NCBI GenBank assembly: GCA_902493855.1
Contig: CABUQV010000009.1
Coordinates: 1-64,000 of the forward strand
Source: an uncultured Collinsella sp.
GTDB lineage: Bacteria > Actinomycetota > Coriobacteriia > Coriobacteriales > Coriobacteriaceae
Length of the DNA: 64,000 bases
Direction of reading: 5' to 3'
Part shown: one piece after another, positions 54,310 to 63,182 of the stretch
Layout: each line of letters opens with the position of its first letter
Position numbering within the stretch: the stretch's first letter is position 1
Program-made: the position numbers and the translations under genes
The notes under the pieces: generated by a model
Database searches by the model: none
What the model was told of the DNA's origin: nothing
What the model saw: only the letters and a program-made list of their open reading frames with translations

Positions 54310-55365
54310 TCATCCTCCGATTTGGGACATAAATCGTTGCGTGCCCTCAATTATCGCGTGTTCCTGCGGTTTGTGGGCCACGGCATCGCGCCAAATCGAA
54401 AGTACCTGCATATCATCACCACGGCGCAGCGCCTCACGCACCGAATACTCGGCATCGCTGAACAGGCACGGACGCACGTTGCCATCGGCCGTCAGGCGCA
54501 GGCGGTTGCAATTCGCACAAAAATGGTTGGACATGGCGCTAATGAAGCCGACCGTTCCCGCCGCGCCCGGAAAGTGCCAATAGCGCGCAGGGCCCGCGCC
54601 GGCAGGAGCGTCGTTGATGTCGAGCGGCTCGAGCTCGCCCAGCCCCGTCGCGGCGGCCCCGGCACTGATGCGCGCCCGCAGCTCGTCACTCGGCACGGTG
54701 TCGCTCGCGTCCCACAGCTCGGGATTGAGCGCGGGCGCATGCGGGTCCACAGCGCAATGCGAGCTCGTGCGCTCGTCGCCAATGGGCATGTATTCGATAA
54801 AGCGCAGGTGGATGGGGCGGTCGAGCGTGAGCCGCGCGAGGGCCGCCACATCCTGGTTGAGCCGGCGCACAACAACGCAGTTGACCTTAACGGGCTCAAA
54901 GCCCCAAGCCAGCGCCGCGTCGATGCCCGCCATGGTCTGCTCGAGCCGGCCCAGACGCGTGATCTTTCCAAAGAGCGTAGGGTCGAGCGTGTCGAGCGAA
55001 ATGTTGACGCGGTTAAGCCCGGCATCTTTGAGCTGCGATGCCAGCTTGGGCAGCAGGGCGCCGTTGGTGGTAAGCGAGATGTCCTCGATCTGCGGAATCG
55101 CGCGGATGTCGCGAATGAGCGGAATGATGCGGCGGCTGACCAGCGGCTCGCCGCCCGTCAGGCGCACGCGGCGAATGCCCTCCCCCGCCACCAAGCGCAC
55201 AAAGCGGGCGATTTCCTCGGCGCTGAGCAGTTCGTCGTGCGCGCGGGGCGCCACGCCATCGGCCGGCATGCAATAGATGCAGCGGAAATTGCACTTGTCG
55301 GTAACGGCAATGCGCAGGTAGTTGATATCGCGGCCAAAGCCATCGTGTTGCACGTGCCCGTCCAC
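54310..55365 (-). CDS. moaA: GTP 3',8-cyclase MoaA
   Basis: A 351-residue radical SAM enzyme converting GTP to 3',8-cyclo-GTP, the first step of molybdopterin synthesis. The N-terminal iron-sulfur motif is CNFRCIYC, the SAM-binding region includes RLTGGEPLVSR, and the C-terminal second cluster is FCANCNRLRLTADGNVRPC. The start is GTG at 55365, with GGGAGGG 6 bases upstream. It is followed directly by the MoaC-MobB gene, so the cell makes at least the early steps and the guanylylation-associated step; the other moa/mog genes are not in the window. Confidence 0.95.
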   Translation of the reverse strand: MDGHVQHDGFGRDINYLRIAVTDKCNFRCIYCMPADGVAPRAHDELLSAEEIARFVRLVAGEGIRRVRLTGGEPLVSRRIIPLIRDIRAIPQIEDISLTTNGALLPKLASQLKDAGLNRVNISLDTLDPTLFGKITRLGRLEQTMAGIDAALAWGFEPVKVNCVVVRRLNQDVAALARLTLDRPIHLRFIEYMPIGDERTSSHCAVDPHAPALNPELWDASDTVPSDELRARISAGAAATGLGELEPLDINDAPAGAGPARYWHFPGAAGTVGFISAMSNHFCANCNRLRLTADGNVRPCLFSDAEYSVREALRRGDDMQVLSIWRDAVAHKPQEHAIIEGTQRFMSQIGG

Positions 55366-55494
55366 GCAGCCCTCCCCTCACGCGGCGTTTTATTCTTCGG
55401 AAAACATAATACCCCACGGGAGAATCATGCCGACACCCGTACGACAGGACGGGTCACTTCGAGCAAGACCGGCTTCCCAAGCCCACCCTCAGCA

Positions 55495-55561
55495 CAGACC
55501 ATCACAACATTCGATGCTTTTCCCGATTTTAGCGAAAAACGTCGAATGTTGTGATGGTCTG
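55495..55561. repeat. CATCACAACATTCGA palindrome, copy 3
   Basis: Perfect 20-bp arms (CAGACCATCACAACATTCGA and complement), with a loop that includes CTTTTCCCGATTTT. It lies 37 bases after the stop of the gene at 55599-56636. Confidence 0.78.
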
Positions 55562-55598
55562 CCTGCCCACGGCACCCCGTAGAAGGACCAAAGCGTCC

Positions 55599-56636
55599 CT
55601 AAAGGCCGCCGTCCCAGTGCCGAATCACGAATTCTCGCAGGTCGTTCTGACGTTTCTGGAACGCTTCGCTTCGGTCGCACTTAAGGCCCATAGCGAGTGC
55701 GATGGCGTTCATCGCCCGGTGCAATTGCAGCTGGTGGGCAAACTGAGTCCCGGTGAGGACGATCATCCTAAAGCCCAGCGCGCTCAGCACGGTCATACGC
55801 TCCGCGTCCGACGCGCTGCGCTGTTTATCAAGATGGTCCGAGCCGTTGTATTCAATCCCCGTACCGCTCGCAGGCGCATATACGTCAATCTCGAAATACC
55901 CGGCCTTAGCGAGATACTTGAACTCGTTGGGAACATCGACACGATGGTTGAGCTCGATCTTGGCGTATCCCAGCCCTCCCTGGGAACGTTTTGCTACGAC
56001 CATGATTGCGGTGGCCGTCTCCATGGGCGACCGCGCGCCATCGTGCACGCGCTTGAGCGCGGCGGCCGCGCGTATAGCCCCCTGGCGAGATCGGTTCTCA
56101 TTGCAATAGGCAATCAAGTCGGCAACGGTGTACCTCTGCCCCATCTCGATATAATCGCCTGTCGACAGATGATTCAAATGGTATCGGGCGCAGATTTCGT
56201 AGCCATATTCCAACTGCTCGAGCTCGCTCATCCACGAACCCGCCTGGACAAAGCACATGGCCTCATCAACCACCAGAAGGCCCTCTGCCACCTCGATAAG
56301 ATGGCCTGGAGGTACCGGCGCCCCAAACACGTGGCACCTAAATCCAGCCGGCGTCGAGCGCTCAAAATCGAAGTTGACGAGCGTGTCGATATGATCGAGC
56401 TCTTCTCGTGGAATACCGAGCGCAACCAGATAGTCGGTAACGATCCCAACTGCCGTTGAAGCCCTCAGCCCCTTGGCATCGAGTCCCAATTTGGGCAGGC
56501 TCGCGGTCGGTTCCGCCTCGTTAGCAAGCGAGTCCTCATCGTATAGGCTGCTTGCTCGCGAGAGCGGCTCGGACGGGCGCGCCACGTTGTGGTACAGCCA
56601 GGCAGTCTTATGGGACAGGACGATCGGCAGGTCCAT
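55599..56636 (-). CDS. Hypothetical protein with a possible restriction-endonuclease-like fold
   Basis: A 345-residue soluble protein. The C-terminal third has FEIDVYAPASGTGIEYNG (about 245-263) followed by a basic helix and LGFRMIVLTGTQF, which resembles the Vsr/DUF559 nuclease pattern (Asp, then Glu-Tyr-Asn/Asp-Gly, then a final strand), but without a clear catalytic Lys. The N-terminal part (about 60-215) has SWMSELEQLEYGYEICARYHL and an RSRQGAIRAAAALKRVHDGARSPMET segment, like the middle of AbiEi-type or DUF559 proteins of actinobacteria. It is a single gene between two palindromes. Function unproven. Confidence 0.65.
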   Translation of the reverse strand: MDLPIVLSHKTAWLYHNVARPSEPLSRASSLYDEDSLANEAEPTASLPKLGLDAKGLRASTAVGIVTDYLVALGIPREELDHIDTLVNFDFERSTPAGFRCHVFGAPVPPGHLIEVAEGLLVVDEAMCFVQAGSWMSELEQLEYGYEICARYHLNHLSTGDYIEMGQRYTVADLIAYCNENRSRQGAIRAAAALKRVHDGARSPMETATAIMVVAKRSQGGLGYAKIELNHRVDVPNEFKYLAKAGYFEIDVYAPASGTGIEYNGSDHLDKQRSASDAERMTVLSALGFRMIVLTGTQFAHQLQLHRAMNAIALAMGLKCDRSEAFQKRQNDLREFVIRHWDGGL

Positions 56637-56741
56637 GAGCCCTCCAATGGAGTCGGATAACCAACCTTATTCCCCTGCCCACGGGTCCGCACACCTTCGT
56701 GCGCAAGAAAGCGATTCCACCCGGTCGAGTGGCAGAAAAAG

Positions 56742-56798
56742 CATCACAACATTCGATGCTTTTCCCGTTTTTGGCAAAAAACATCGAATGTTGTGATG
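56742..56798. repeat. CATCACAACATTCGA palindrome, copy 4
   Basis: Perfect 17-bp arms (CATCACAACATTCGATG and complement), loop with CTTTTCCCGTTTTT, very close to copy 3. It lies 105 bases before the start of the gene at 55599-56636, so copies 3 and 4 frame that gene. Confidence 0.78.
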
Positions 56799-56851
56799 GT
56801 CTGAGGTGAGGTGAGGGGCACGGAGGGATCAAAGCATCGTGCTCGAACGGG

Positions 56852-58750
56852 TTAATCCAGCTCGTTTAAGCCATGCGCCAGCTGCCAGTACTCGCCGTGC
56901 TGGGCGAGCAGCTCTTCGTGCGTGCCGCGCTCGATGATGCGGCCGTGTTCGAGGACCATGATGGCGTCGGCGTCGCGGACAGTGGACAGGCGGTGCGCGA
57001 TCATAAACGTGGTGCGTCCGCGCATGATGCGGTCCATACCGCGTTCGATGAGCTTTTCGGTACGCGTGTCGATGCTCGAAGTGGCTTCGTCCAGGATGAG
57101 CACCGGCGGGTCGGCGACGGCCACGCGCGCGATGGCGAGCAGCTGGCGCTGGCCCTGCGACAGGTTGGCGCCATCGGCCGTGACCGGTGTGTCGTAGCCC
57201 CGCGGCAGGCGGCGGATAAACGAATCCGCGCAGGCGGCCTCGGCAGCGGCGCGCACCTCCTCGTCGGTCGCGTCGAGCTTGCCAAAGCGGATGTTCTGCG
57301 CAATGGTGCCGCTAAACAGGTGCGTGTCCTGCAGCACAATGCCGAGCGACCCGCGCAGGCTGGTCTTGGCAATGTGCTTGACGTCGATGCCGTCGTACGT
57401 GATCTCGCCGTCATCGACCTCGTAGAAGCGGTTGATGAGGTTGGTAATAGTCGTCTTGCCGGCGCCCGTGGAGCCCACAAACGCAATCTTTTGCCCCGGC
57501 TTGGCAAACAGGTTGAGGTCCGTGAGCACGCGGGCGCCCGGCACGTAGGAAAAGTCCACGGCATGGAAGCGCACGTCACCGGCAAGCGGGACCAAGCCGC
57601 ACGTGAGCTCGATGCCGTCGGCGGCCACCGCGCGGCCCGACTCATCAACGGCTGCCACGTCATGCAGGTGCCCGTAGACGCCCACGCCCTGGCCCTCGGG
57701 AATTTTCCACGCCCATGCGGCATCGCCCGTCTGCACCAGCTCCACGCAGCCCTCGTCCACCTCGGGCTCAAGGTCCATAGCCGCAAACAGGCGCTCGGCA
57801 CCGGCCAACGCGTTGAGCAAGAAGTTGCCGAGCTGCGTAAACTGGTTGATGGGCATGGCGGCCTGGCGCACAAAGACCAGGTAGCTCGCGAGCGCACCTA
57901 CGTCGGCGAGCCCCTTGATGCAGAGCATGCCGCCCGCCACGGCGACGATGGCATAGTTGACGTAGCCAATCACGACAGTCATGGGCACCATGGAGTTGGC
58001 ATAGCTCACGGCGGCGGTGCCGGTGCGGCGAAGCTCGTCGTTGCGGCAGGCAAAGCCGGCGACATTCGCCGCCTCACGGTTAAAGACCTTGATGACCTTT
58101 TGACCCGAGACCATCTCTTCGATATATCCGTCCAGGTCGCCAAGCGATGCCTGCTGGGCAGCAAAGAAACGCTTAGAGCGCGCGCCCGAGTAGCGCGCAT
58201 ACAGCACAATGGCCGCATCGCACACGAGTGTGATAATCGTGAGCTGCCAGTTAAGGATGATGAGCATGGCCGTGGTGCCCACAACCTGAATGGCGGCCTG
58301 AATCACGTTAGCAAAGCTGTTGTTGAGCGCCTCGGAGACGGTGTCGACGTCGTTGGTGAAAAAACTCATGATGTCGCCCGAGCGCGTGCTGTCAAAATAA
58401 CTGAGCGGCAGCGTCTGGATGTGCGCGAACAGGTCGCGGCGAATATCGGACACCACGCGTTGGGCCGCACGCACCATGATCTGTGAGTAGCCCAGGGCCG
58501 AAAGCACGCCCGCAGCGTAGATGATCGCCGTCAGGATGACCTGCCTGGCAAGCAGTTCCTCCCCGCCCGTGGCCAAACCGTTAACGATGGGACGCACCAT
58601 GTAGGTGCCGGCGAGGCTCGCGATGGCGGCGACGGAGGCGAGCACGCCCACCGCGAGCAACGAGAACTTGGCATGCCCCATGTAGGAGAGCAAGCGACGC
58701 ACAGTGCGCTTGAGGTCGGCCGGGCGTGCTTGGGCTGCGGTCTTAGGCAT
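56852..58750 (-). CDS. ABC exporter subunit with intact catalytic site
   Basis: A 632-residue half-transporter with six membrane helices (about 35-330) and an ATPase domain. Walker A is VGSTGAGKTT, the signature LSQGQRQ and Walker B VLILDEATSSID. Its length exceeds the usual 580 by an insertion between the membrane and ATPase domains (around HLHDVAAVDESGRAVAADG). I place the start at the ATG at 58750 (MPKTAAQARP), overlapping the upstream gene by 8 bases; the open frame to 59422 is a shadow of that gene. With its partner it forms a heterodimer of the type LmrCD/TM287-288. Confidence 0.88.
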   Translation of the reverse strand: MPKTAAQARPADLKRTVRRLLSYMGHAKFSLLAVGVLASVAAIASLAGTYMVRPIVNGLATGGEELLARQVILTAIIYAAGVLSALGYSQIMVRAAQRVVSDIRRDLFAHIQTLPLSYFDSTRSGDIMSFFTNDVDTVSEALNNSFANVIQAAIQVVGTTAMLIILNWQLTIITLVCDAAIVLYARYSGARSKRFFAAQQASLGDLDGYIEEMVSGQKVIKVFNREAANVAGFACRNDELRRTGTAAVSYANSMVPMTVVIGYVNYAIVAVAGGMLCIKGLADVGALASYLVFVRQAAMPINQFTQLGNFLLNALAGAERLFAAMDLEPEVDEGCVELVQTGDAAWAWKIPEGQGVGVYGHLHDVAAVDESGRAVAADGIELTCGLVPLAGDVRFHAVDFSYVPGARVLTDLNLFAKPGQKIAFVGSTGAGKTTITNLINRFYEVDDGEITYDGIDVKHIAKTSLRGSLGIVLQDTHLFSGTIAQNIRFGKLDATDEEVRAAAEAACADSFIRRLPRGYDTPVTADGANLSQGQRQLLAIARVAVADPPVLILDEATSSIDTRTEKLIERGMDRIMRGRTTFMIAHRLSTVRDADAIMVLEHGRIIERGTHEELLAQHGEYWQLAHGLNELD

Positions 58751-60572
58751 GGCGCTCACCCCCTTCCAAGGGTGATCCTCCGGGGACGGAGGAAAACGGA
58801 TCATTCGCGCAACCATCGTCGCTGCCGTCGCCGGCGTCCGCGTTCCCCGCAAACTCCATCTGCGAGGCGTAAATCTCCTGGTAGATGTTGTCGCCCGCCA
58901 GCAGTTCCTCGTGCGTGCCCACGCCGTGGACACGACCGTCATCCAACACCACAATGCGATCGGCATCCATGACGCTCGCGATGCGCTGGGCGATGATGAG
59001 CACGGTCGTATTGGGAATCCGAGCGATGTGCTCGCGAATCTTAGCGTCGGTCGCCATATCGACCGCGCTGGTGGAGTCATCAAAAATGAGCACGCGCGGA
59101 TGCTTGAGCAGCGTGCGCGCGATGCACAGGCGTTGCTTCTGGCCACCCGAGACACCGGCGCCGCCTTGGCCCAACTCGCCGTCCAGCCCGCCGATGCGAT
59201 CAAGGAACTCGTCCACGCACGCCGCGCGGCAAGCCGCGAGGAGCTCATCGTCCGACGCCTGCGGATTGCCCCACTGCAGATTCTCGCGCACGGTGCCCGT
59301 AAACAGCACGTTCTTTTGCAGCACAATGCCCACGGCGTCGCGTAGGGTCGCGAGGTCGTAGTCACGCACGTCACGTCCGCCCACAAGCACGGCGCCCTCG
59401 GTAGCGTCGTACAGGCGCGCAATCAGCTGCACAAGTGAGCTCTTGCCCGAGCCCGTGCCGCCGAGGATGCCCACCGTCGAGCCGCTCTCGATGCGAAGGT
59501 CGATATGCTCGAGCACATCCTCGGCTGCATCCGTGCGGTATTTAAAGGAAACGTCGCGAAACTCGATACTGCCGTCCGCTGGCGCCGCAATCGCGAGGTC
59601 TCCCGCGGGGTTGGCGATAAAGGGCTCCTCATCGAGCACCTCGGCGATACGGCCCACACTCGTAAGAGCGCGCGTGAGCAGCAAAAACACGTTGGAAATC
59701 ATCATGAGCGAATTCATGATCAGCAGCACGTAGCTCATAAAGCCCGTGAGCGAGCCCACGCCCAGCTTGCCGGCGAGAATCATGCGGCCGCCAATCCACA
59801 GGATGGAGAGCGCAGCCACGTACATCGACAGCTGAAACACCGGCAGGTTGAGCACCGCGCTGCCAAAGGTCTTTGTCGCAGTGCGCGCGAGCTCGGTATT
59901 GACGGTGTCGAACTTGGCCTCCTCGTGCTCGGTACGAACGTAGGCCTTGACGGCACGCACGGCGGTGAGGTCTTCCTGTACCACGCCGTTGAGGTGGTCC
60001 ATCGAGGTCTGGAGTTGGCGGTAGAGCGGGCTCACGCGATAGGTGATGACGCCCAGCACGATTGCCAGCACGGGCAAGATGATCGCAAAGACGGTGGCGA
60101 GCGGGCGCGACAGCATCAGCGCGTAGATAAGGCCGACGATAAGCGTCACCGGGCCGCGCACCATAGGGCGAAAGCCGTTGCCCACAGCATTTTGGATAAC
60201 GGTGATGTCCGTGGTCATGCGGGTGACGAGCGAGCTGGCGTCGTAGTTGTCCAGGTTGCCAAAGGCGAGCGTTTGAATCTTTTTGTACTCGGCCTCGCGC
60301 AGGTTAGCGCCTAGGCCCGAGGCAACGCGGGCGGACGTGCGGGCATAACCCAAGCCCAGTACCAGCGAAAGCGCAGCGCACACCAACATGTACGCACCCT
60401 GTAGCAGCATGTAGTTGATATCACCCGCAGGCACGCCCACATCGATGATGTTGGCCATGATGACCGGGATAAACAGCTCGAGCACCGTCTCGACCGACAC
60501 AAAGAACACGCCGAGGATGGCATCGCGACGGTATGCCCCTAGATAGGAAAACAGTATTTTGAGATTGCGCAC
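58743..60572 (-). CDS. ABC exporter subunit with degenerate catalytic site
   Basis: A 609-residue half-transporter: six membrane helices, Walker A GGTGSGKSS, signature VSGGQKQR and Walker B VLIFDDSTSAVD. The catalytic Glu is replaced by Asp, the usual mark of the degenerate partner in heterodimeric exporters, while the downstream subunit keeps Glu. The start is a GTG at 60572. The overlap with the next gene supports a two-subunit transporter. It is divergent from the MATE gene; the substrate is unknown, with drugs or peptides the common possibilities. Confidence 0.88.
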   Translation of the reverse strand: MRNLKILFSYLGAYRRDAILGVFFVSVETVLELFIPVIMANIIDVGVPAGDINYMLLQGAYMLVCAALSLVLGLGYARTSARVASGLGANLREAEYKKIQTLAFGNLDNYDASSLVTRMTTDITVIQNAVGNGFRPMVRGPVTLIVGLIYALMLSRPLATVFAIILPVLAIVLGVITYRVSPLYRQLQTSMDHLNGVVQEDLTAVRAVKAYVRTEHEEAKFDTVNTELARTATKTFGSAVLNLPVFQLSMYVAALSILWIGGRMILAGKLGVGSLTGFMSYVLLIMNSLMMISNVFLLLTRALTSVGRIAEVLDEEPFIANPAGDLAIAAPADGSIEFRDVSFKYRTDAAEDVLEHIDLRIESGSTVGILGGTGSGKSSLVQLIARLYDATEGAVLVGGRDVRDYDLATLRDAVGIVLQKNVLFTGTVRENLQWGNPQASDDELLAACRAACVDEFLDRIGGLDGELGQGGAGVSGGQKQRLCIARTLLKHPRVLIFDDSTSAVDMATDAKIREHIARIPNTTVLIIAQRIASVMDADRIVVLDDGRVHGVGTHEELLAGDNIYQEIYASQMEFAGNADAGDGSDDGCANDPFSSVPGGSPLEGGERHA

Positions 60573-60759
60573 GCAGGTTCAACCCCCATCAAACGTTGTT
60601 CGCAAATGCACGTATTATTGCGCGCCGAATAATGGTGTCAAGTATTCCGAAATCGTTTTCTGCAAGGTTAGCGCCGGCGGCGAGTTCTCGTGATGTGTGT
60701 CCATATTCACTCGGAATAATGGTGCGCGAGACTTTTTCGCTTCGGCGTCAACACAAACC

Positions 60760-60792
60760 TTGACTCTACAATCGTTGTAGGGTTTTCACTAC
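60760..60792 (+). promoter_or_regulatory. MerR-type operator/promoter of the MATE gene
   Basis: TTGACT (60760) is followed by the perfect dyad CTACAATCGTTGTAG (60766-60780), then a poor -10. A dyad within an over-long spacer is typical of MerR-family promoters. It lies about 50 bases before the MATE start, and a MerR gene follows the MATE gene. Confidence 0.55.
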
Positions 60793-60832
60793 ACTGGTAG
60801 CTAAATGAACCAATCCAGAAAGTACCCCACCC

Positions 60833-62179
60833 ATGGAACACGACCTCACACGCGGCAATGTCCTCAAGACCATCGCGGTCTTTGCCCTGCCTTATATGCT
60901 CTCGTACTTTTTGCAGATGCTCTACGGTATGGCCGACCTGTACATGATGGGGCAGTTCAGCGGCGCCGCCGGCATCACCGCCGTGGGCAATGGCGCGCAG
61001 ACGCTCTATATCATTACCGTGACGCTCGTGGGCCTGGCCATGGGAACGACGGTCATCGTCGGCCACGCTGTGGGCTCGCGCCGCTTCGACCGCGCCGAGA
61101 CCGCCATCGGCAATACCATCACGCTGTTTATGGGCGTCTCGGTGGTGCTGGCCGTCATCTTGTTTGCACTATGCCCGCAAGTTGTGGCGCTCATTGGCAC
61201 GCCGCCCGAGGCGGTCGAAGGCACCGCCGCCTACCTGCGTATCTGCTTTGTCGGCATTCCGTTTATCGCCGCGTACAACATCCTCTCGGCCATCTTTCGC
61301 GGCCTGGGCGATTCGCGCTCGCCCATGTACGTAATCGGCGTGGCATGCATCATTAACATCGCGCTCGATTTTCTGTTTATCGGCCACATGGGGCTCGGCC
61401 CCGTGGGCGCGGCGCTCGGCACGGTGACCGCGCAGACGGCCAGCGTTGCCCTCGCGCTCGTGTGGCTTAAGAGCCGCCGTACGAACATCCACGTTAAGCG
61501 CAGCGACCTGCGTCCCCAGCCCGAGGTGCTCGGCAGCATTCTTAAGATCGGCGTGCCCGTGGCAGTACAGGACGGCTGCATCCAGGTGGCGTTTATGTTT
61601 ATCACCGTCATCGCCAACCACCGAGGGCTCGTCGACGCCGCCGCCGTAGGCCTGGTCGAAAAGATGATCAGCTTCTTGTTCATTGTGCCGAGTTCCATGG
61701 GTGCCACCGTCAGCGCGCTCACAGCGCAAAACGCCGGCGCGGGCAAGGGCGACCGTGCGCATCAGGTACTCAAGGACGCCATGACCATATCGGTAGTGTA
61801 CGGTTGCCTAATCACGGTGCTGATGTGGCTGGTGGCGCCGGCGTTTATCGGCTTTTTTGCCAAGGATCCCGCGGTTGTCGCGGCCGGTACCGGCTATATG
61901 CACAGCTACATTTTCGACGCAATCTTTGCCGGCATCCACATTTGCTTTAGCGGCTTTTTCGCTGCATACGGCAAGAGCTACATCGGCTTTGCGCACAACG
62001 TGCTGGCCGTAGCGCTCATTCGCGTGCCGGGCGCGTGGCTGCTGTCGAACGCCTATTCCGATACGTTGTTTCCCATGGGCATCGCCTCGCCGTGCGGATC
62101 GATTTTGTCGGCGGTCATCTGTGTTGTCGCGTTTACCGTGCTCAACCGGCGCGGGGCTTTTGACAAGTTGGTGGCGTAG
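60833..62179 (+). CDS. MATE-family efflux transporter
   Basis: A 448-residue membrane protein with 12 predicted helices in two halves, each starting with the family's pattern: NVLKTIAVFALPYMLSYFLQMLYGMADLYMMGQFSG near the N terminus and SILKIGVPVAVQDGCIQVAFMFI in the middle. It would expel cationic drugs or metabolites in exchange for sodium or protons. The ribosome site is weak. The MerR-type regulator starts 55 bases downstream on the same strand, and a MerR-type operator precedes the gene, so drug-induced control similar to BmrR/BltR is likely. Confidence 0.92.
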   Translation: MEHDLTRGNVLKTIAVFALPYMLSYFLQMLYGMADLYMMGQFSGAAGITAVGNGAQTLYIITVTLVGLAMGTTVIVGHAVGSRRFDRAETAIGNTITLFMGVSVVLAVILFALCPQVVALIGTPPEAVEGTAAYLRICFVGIPFIAAYNILSAIFRGLGDSRSPMYVIGVACIINIALDFLFIGHMGLGPVGAALGTVTAQTASVALALVWLKSRRTNIHVKRSDLRPQPEVLGSILKIGVPVAVQDGCIQVAFMFITVIANHRGLVDAAAVGLVEKMISFLFIVPSSMGATVSALTAQNAGAGKGDRAHQVLKDAMTISVVYGCLITVLMWLVAPAFIGFFAKDPAVVAAGTGYMHSYIFDAIFAGIHICFSGFFAAYGKSYIGFAHNVLAVALIRVPGAWLLSNAYSDTLFPMGIASPCGSILSAVICVVAFTVLNRRGAFDKLVA

Positions 62180-62234
62180 CGGGGCGACACAGGCTGGCAC
62201 CTCTCCCCTGCTTTTTACCGAAAGGAGCGATCCT

Positions 62235-63074
62235 GTGACCGACACGCCAAGTGAACATACTGAGGGCCTGCTCCGCATTGGCGAGATTGCGCGCCTGTTT
62301 AACCTGAGCGTGGGCACGCTACGTCATTACGAGCAGATGGGCTTGCTGGATCCGGCGCACATCGATCCGGCAAGTGGATACCGCTACTACGGATCGCGGC
62401 AGCTCTCCACCCTCAACACCATCAGTCATCTGCGTGTTCTCGACTTGCCGCTCACACAAATCCGTGAGTTTGTGACCACGCGCGATGTGGACCTCATGCA
62501 GCGGCAGCTGGCGCAGCAGCAGGAGCTCATCGAGCGCAAGCGCCGCGAGCTGGAGCGCGTGTCGCGCAAGATCGACAACCGGCTTGCCCTGCTTCACGAT
62601 GCCCTGAACACCGAGCTCGATACCATTTGCACAATCGATGCGCCCGAGCTTCGCTGCGCCGTATTGCGCGAACGCGTCAAGCCTACCGACGCCTATGCGC
62701 TGGAGTGGCAGATTCGTCAGCTGCAGAAGGGCCAGCACGAGACCTTTGTCTTTCTGGGCAACTTAGGCGTCGGGATTAGCGCCGTGCGCCTCGCCGCCGG
62801 CGACTTTGACGGCTACGACGAGGTCTTTATGCTGCTCGATGACACGGACGATTACCTGGGCGATGTCGAAGTACGTCCCGCCGCGCGGTGTCTGACGGTC
62901 AGCTTCCGCGGCACGCACGGTCAGGCGGCCCCGCGCTATGAGCGCTTACTCGATTACATGCACGAGCGCGACCTGTCCCCCGCCGGTCCCTCGCGCGAAA
63001 TCGCCCTCATCGACGACATCATCAGCGACGACCCAGGGGCGTATGTGACGAGGATCGCGATACCGGTCCGCTAA
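62235..63074 (+). CDS. MerR-family regulator with GyrI-like effector domain
   Basis: A 279-residue regulator. The winged helix-turn-helix reads LLRIGEIARLFNLSVGTLRHYEQMGLLDPAHID (about 13-45) with the MerR wing SGYRYYG; a long coiled dimer helix with DVDLMQRQLAQQQELIERKRRELERV follows; the C-terminal 150 residues have the form of a GyrI/BmrR ligand domain. The start is the GTG at 62235, 4 bases after AAAGGAG; the longer frame to 62121 runs through the end of the MATE gene. It probably binds the drugs that the MATE pump exports and activates the promoter at 60760. Confidence 0.88.
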   Translation: MTDTPSEHTEGLLRIGEIARLFNLSVGTLRHYEQMGLLDPAHIDPASGYRYYGSRQLSTLNTISHLRVLDLPLTQIREFVTTRDVDLMQRQLAQQQELIERKRRELERVSRKIDNRLALLHDALNTELDTICTIDAPELRCAVLRERVKPTDAYALEWQIRQLQKGQHETFVFLGNLGVGISAVRLAAGDFDGYDEVFMLLDDTDDYLGDVEVRPAARCLTVSFRGTHGQAAPRYERLLDYMHERDLSPAGPSREIALIDDIISDDPGAYVTRIAIPVR

Positions 63075-63182
63075 TCACTACCATTTATCGAGCAATTCCA
63101 TCCATTTACCTTAATCCGAATTAGATTGTATTATGTAGCAAATAAAATGACAGCATATTGCCCCCCATAGGCAGGAGACATT

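Noticed and set aside
58751..59422. N-terminal extension of the ABC gene at 56852
   Set aside because: This stretch is another frame of the upstream ABC gene; the ATG at 58750 starts the true membrane domain.
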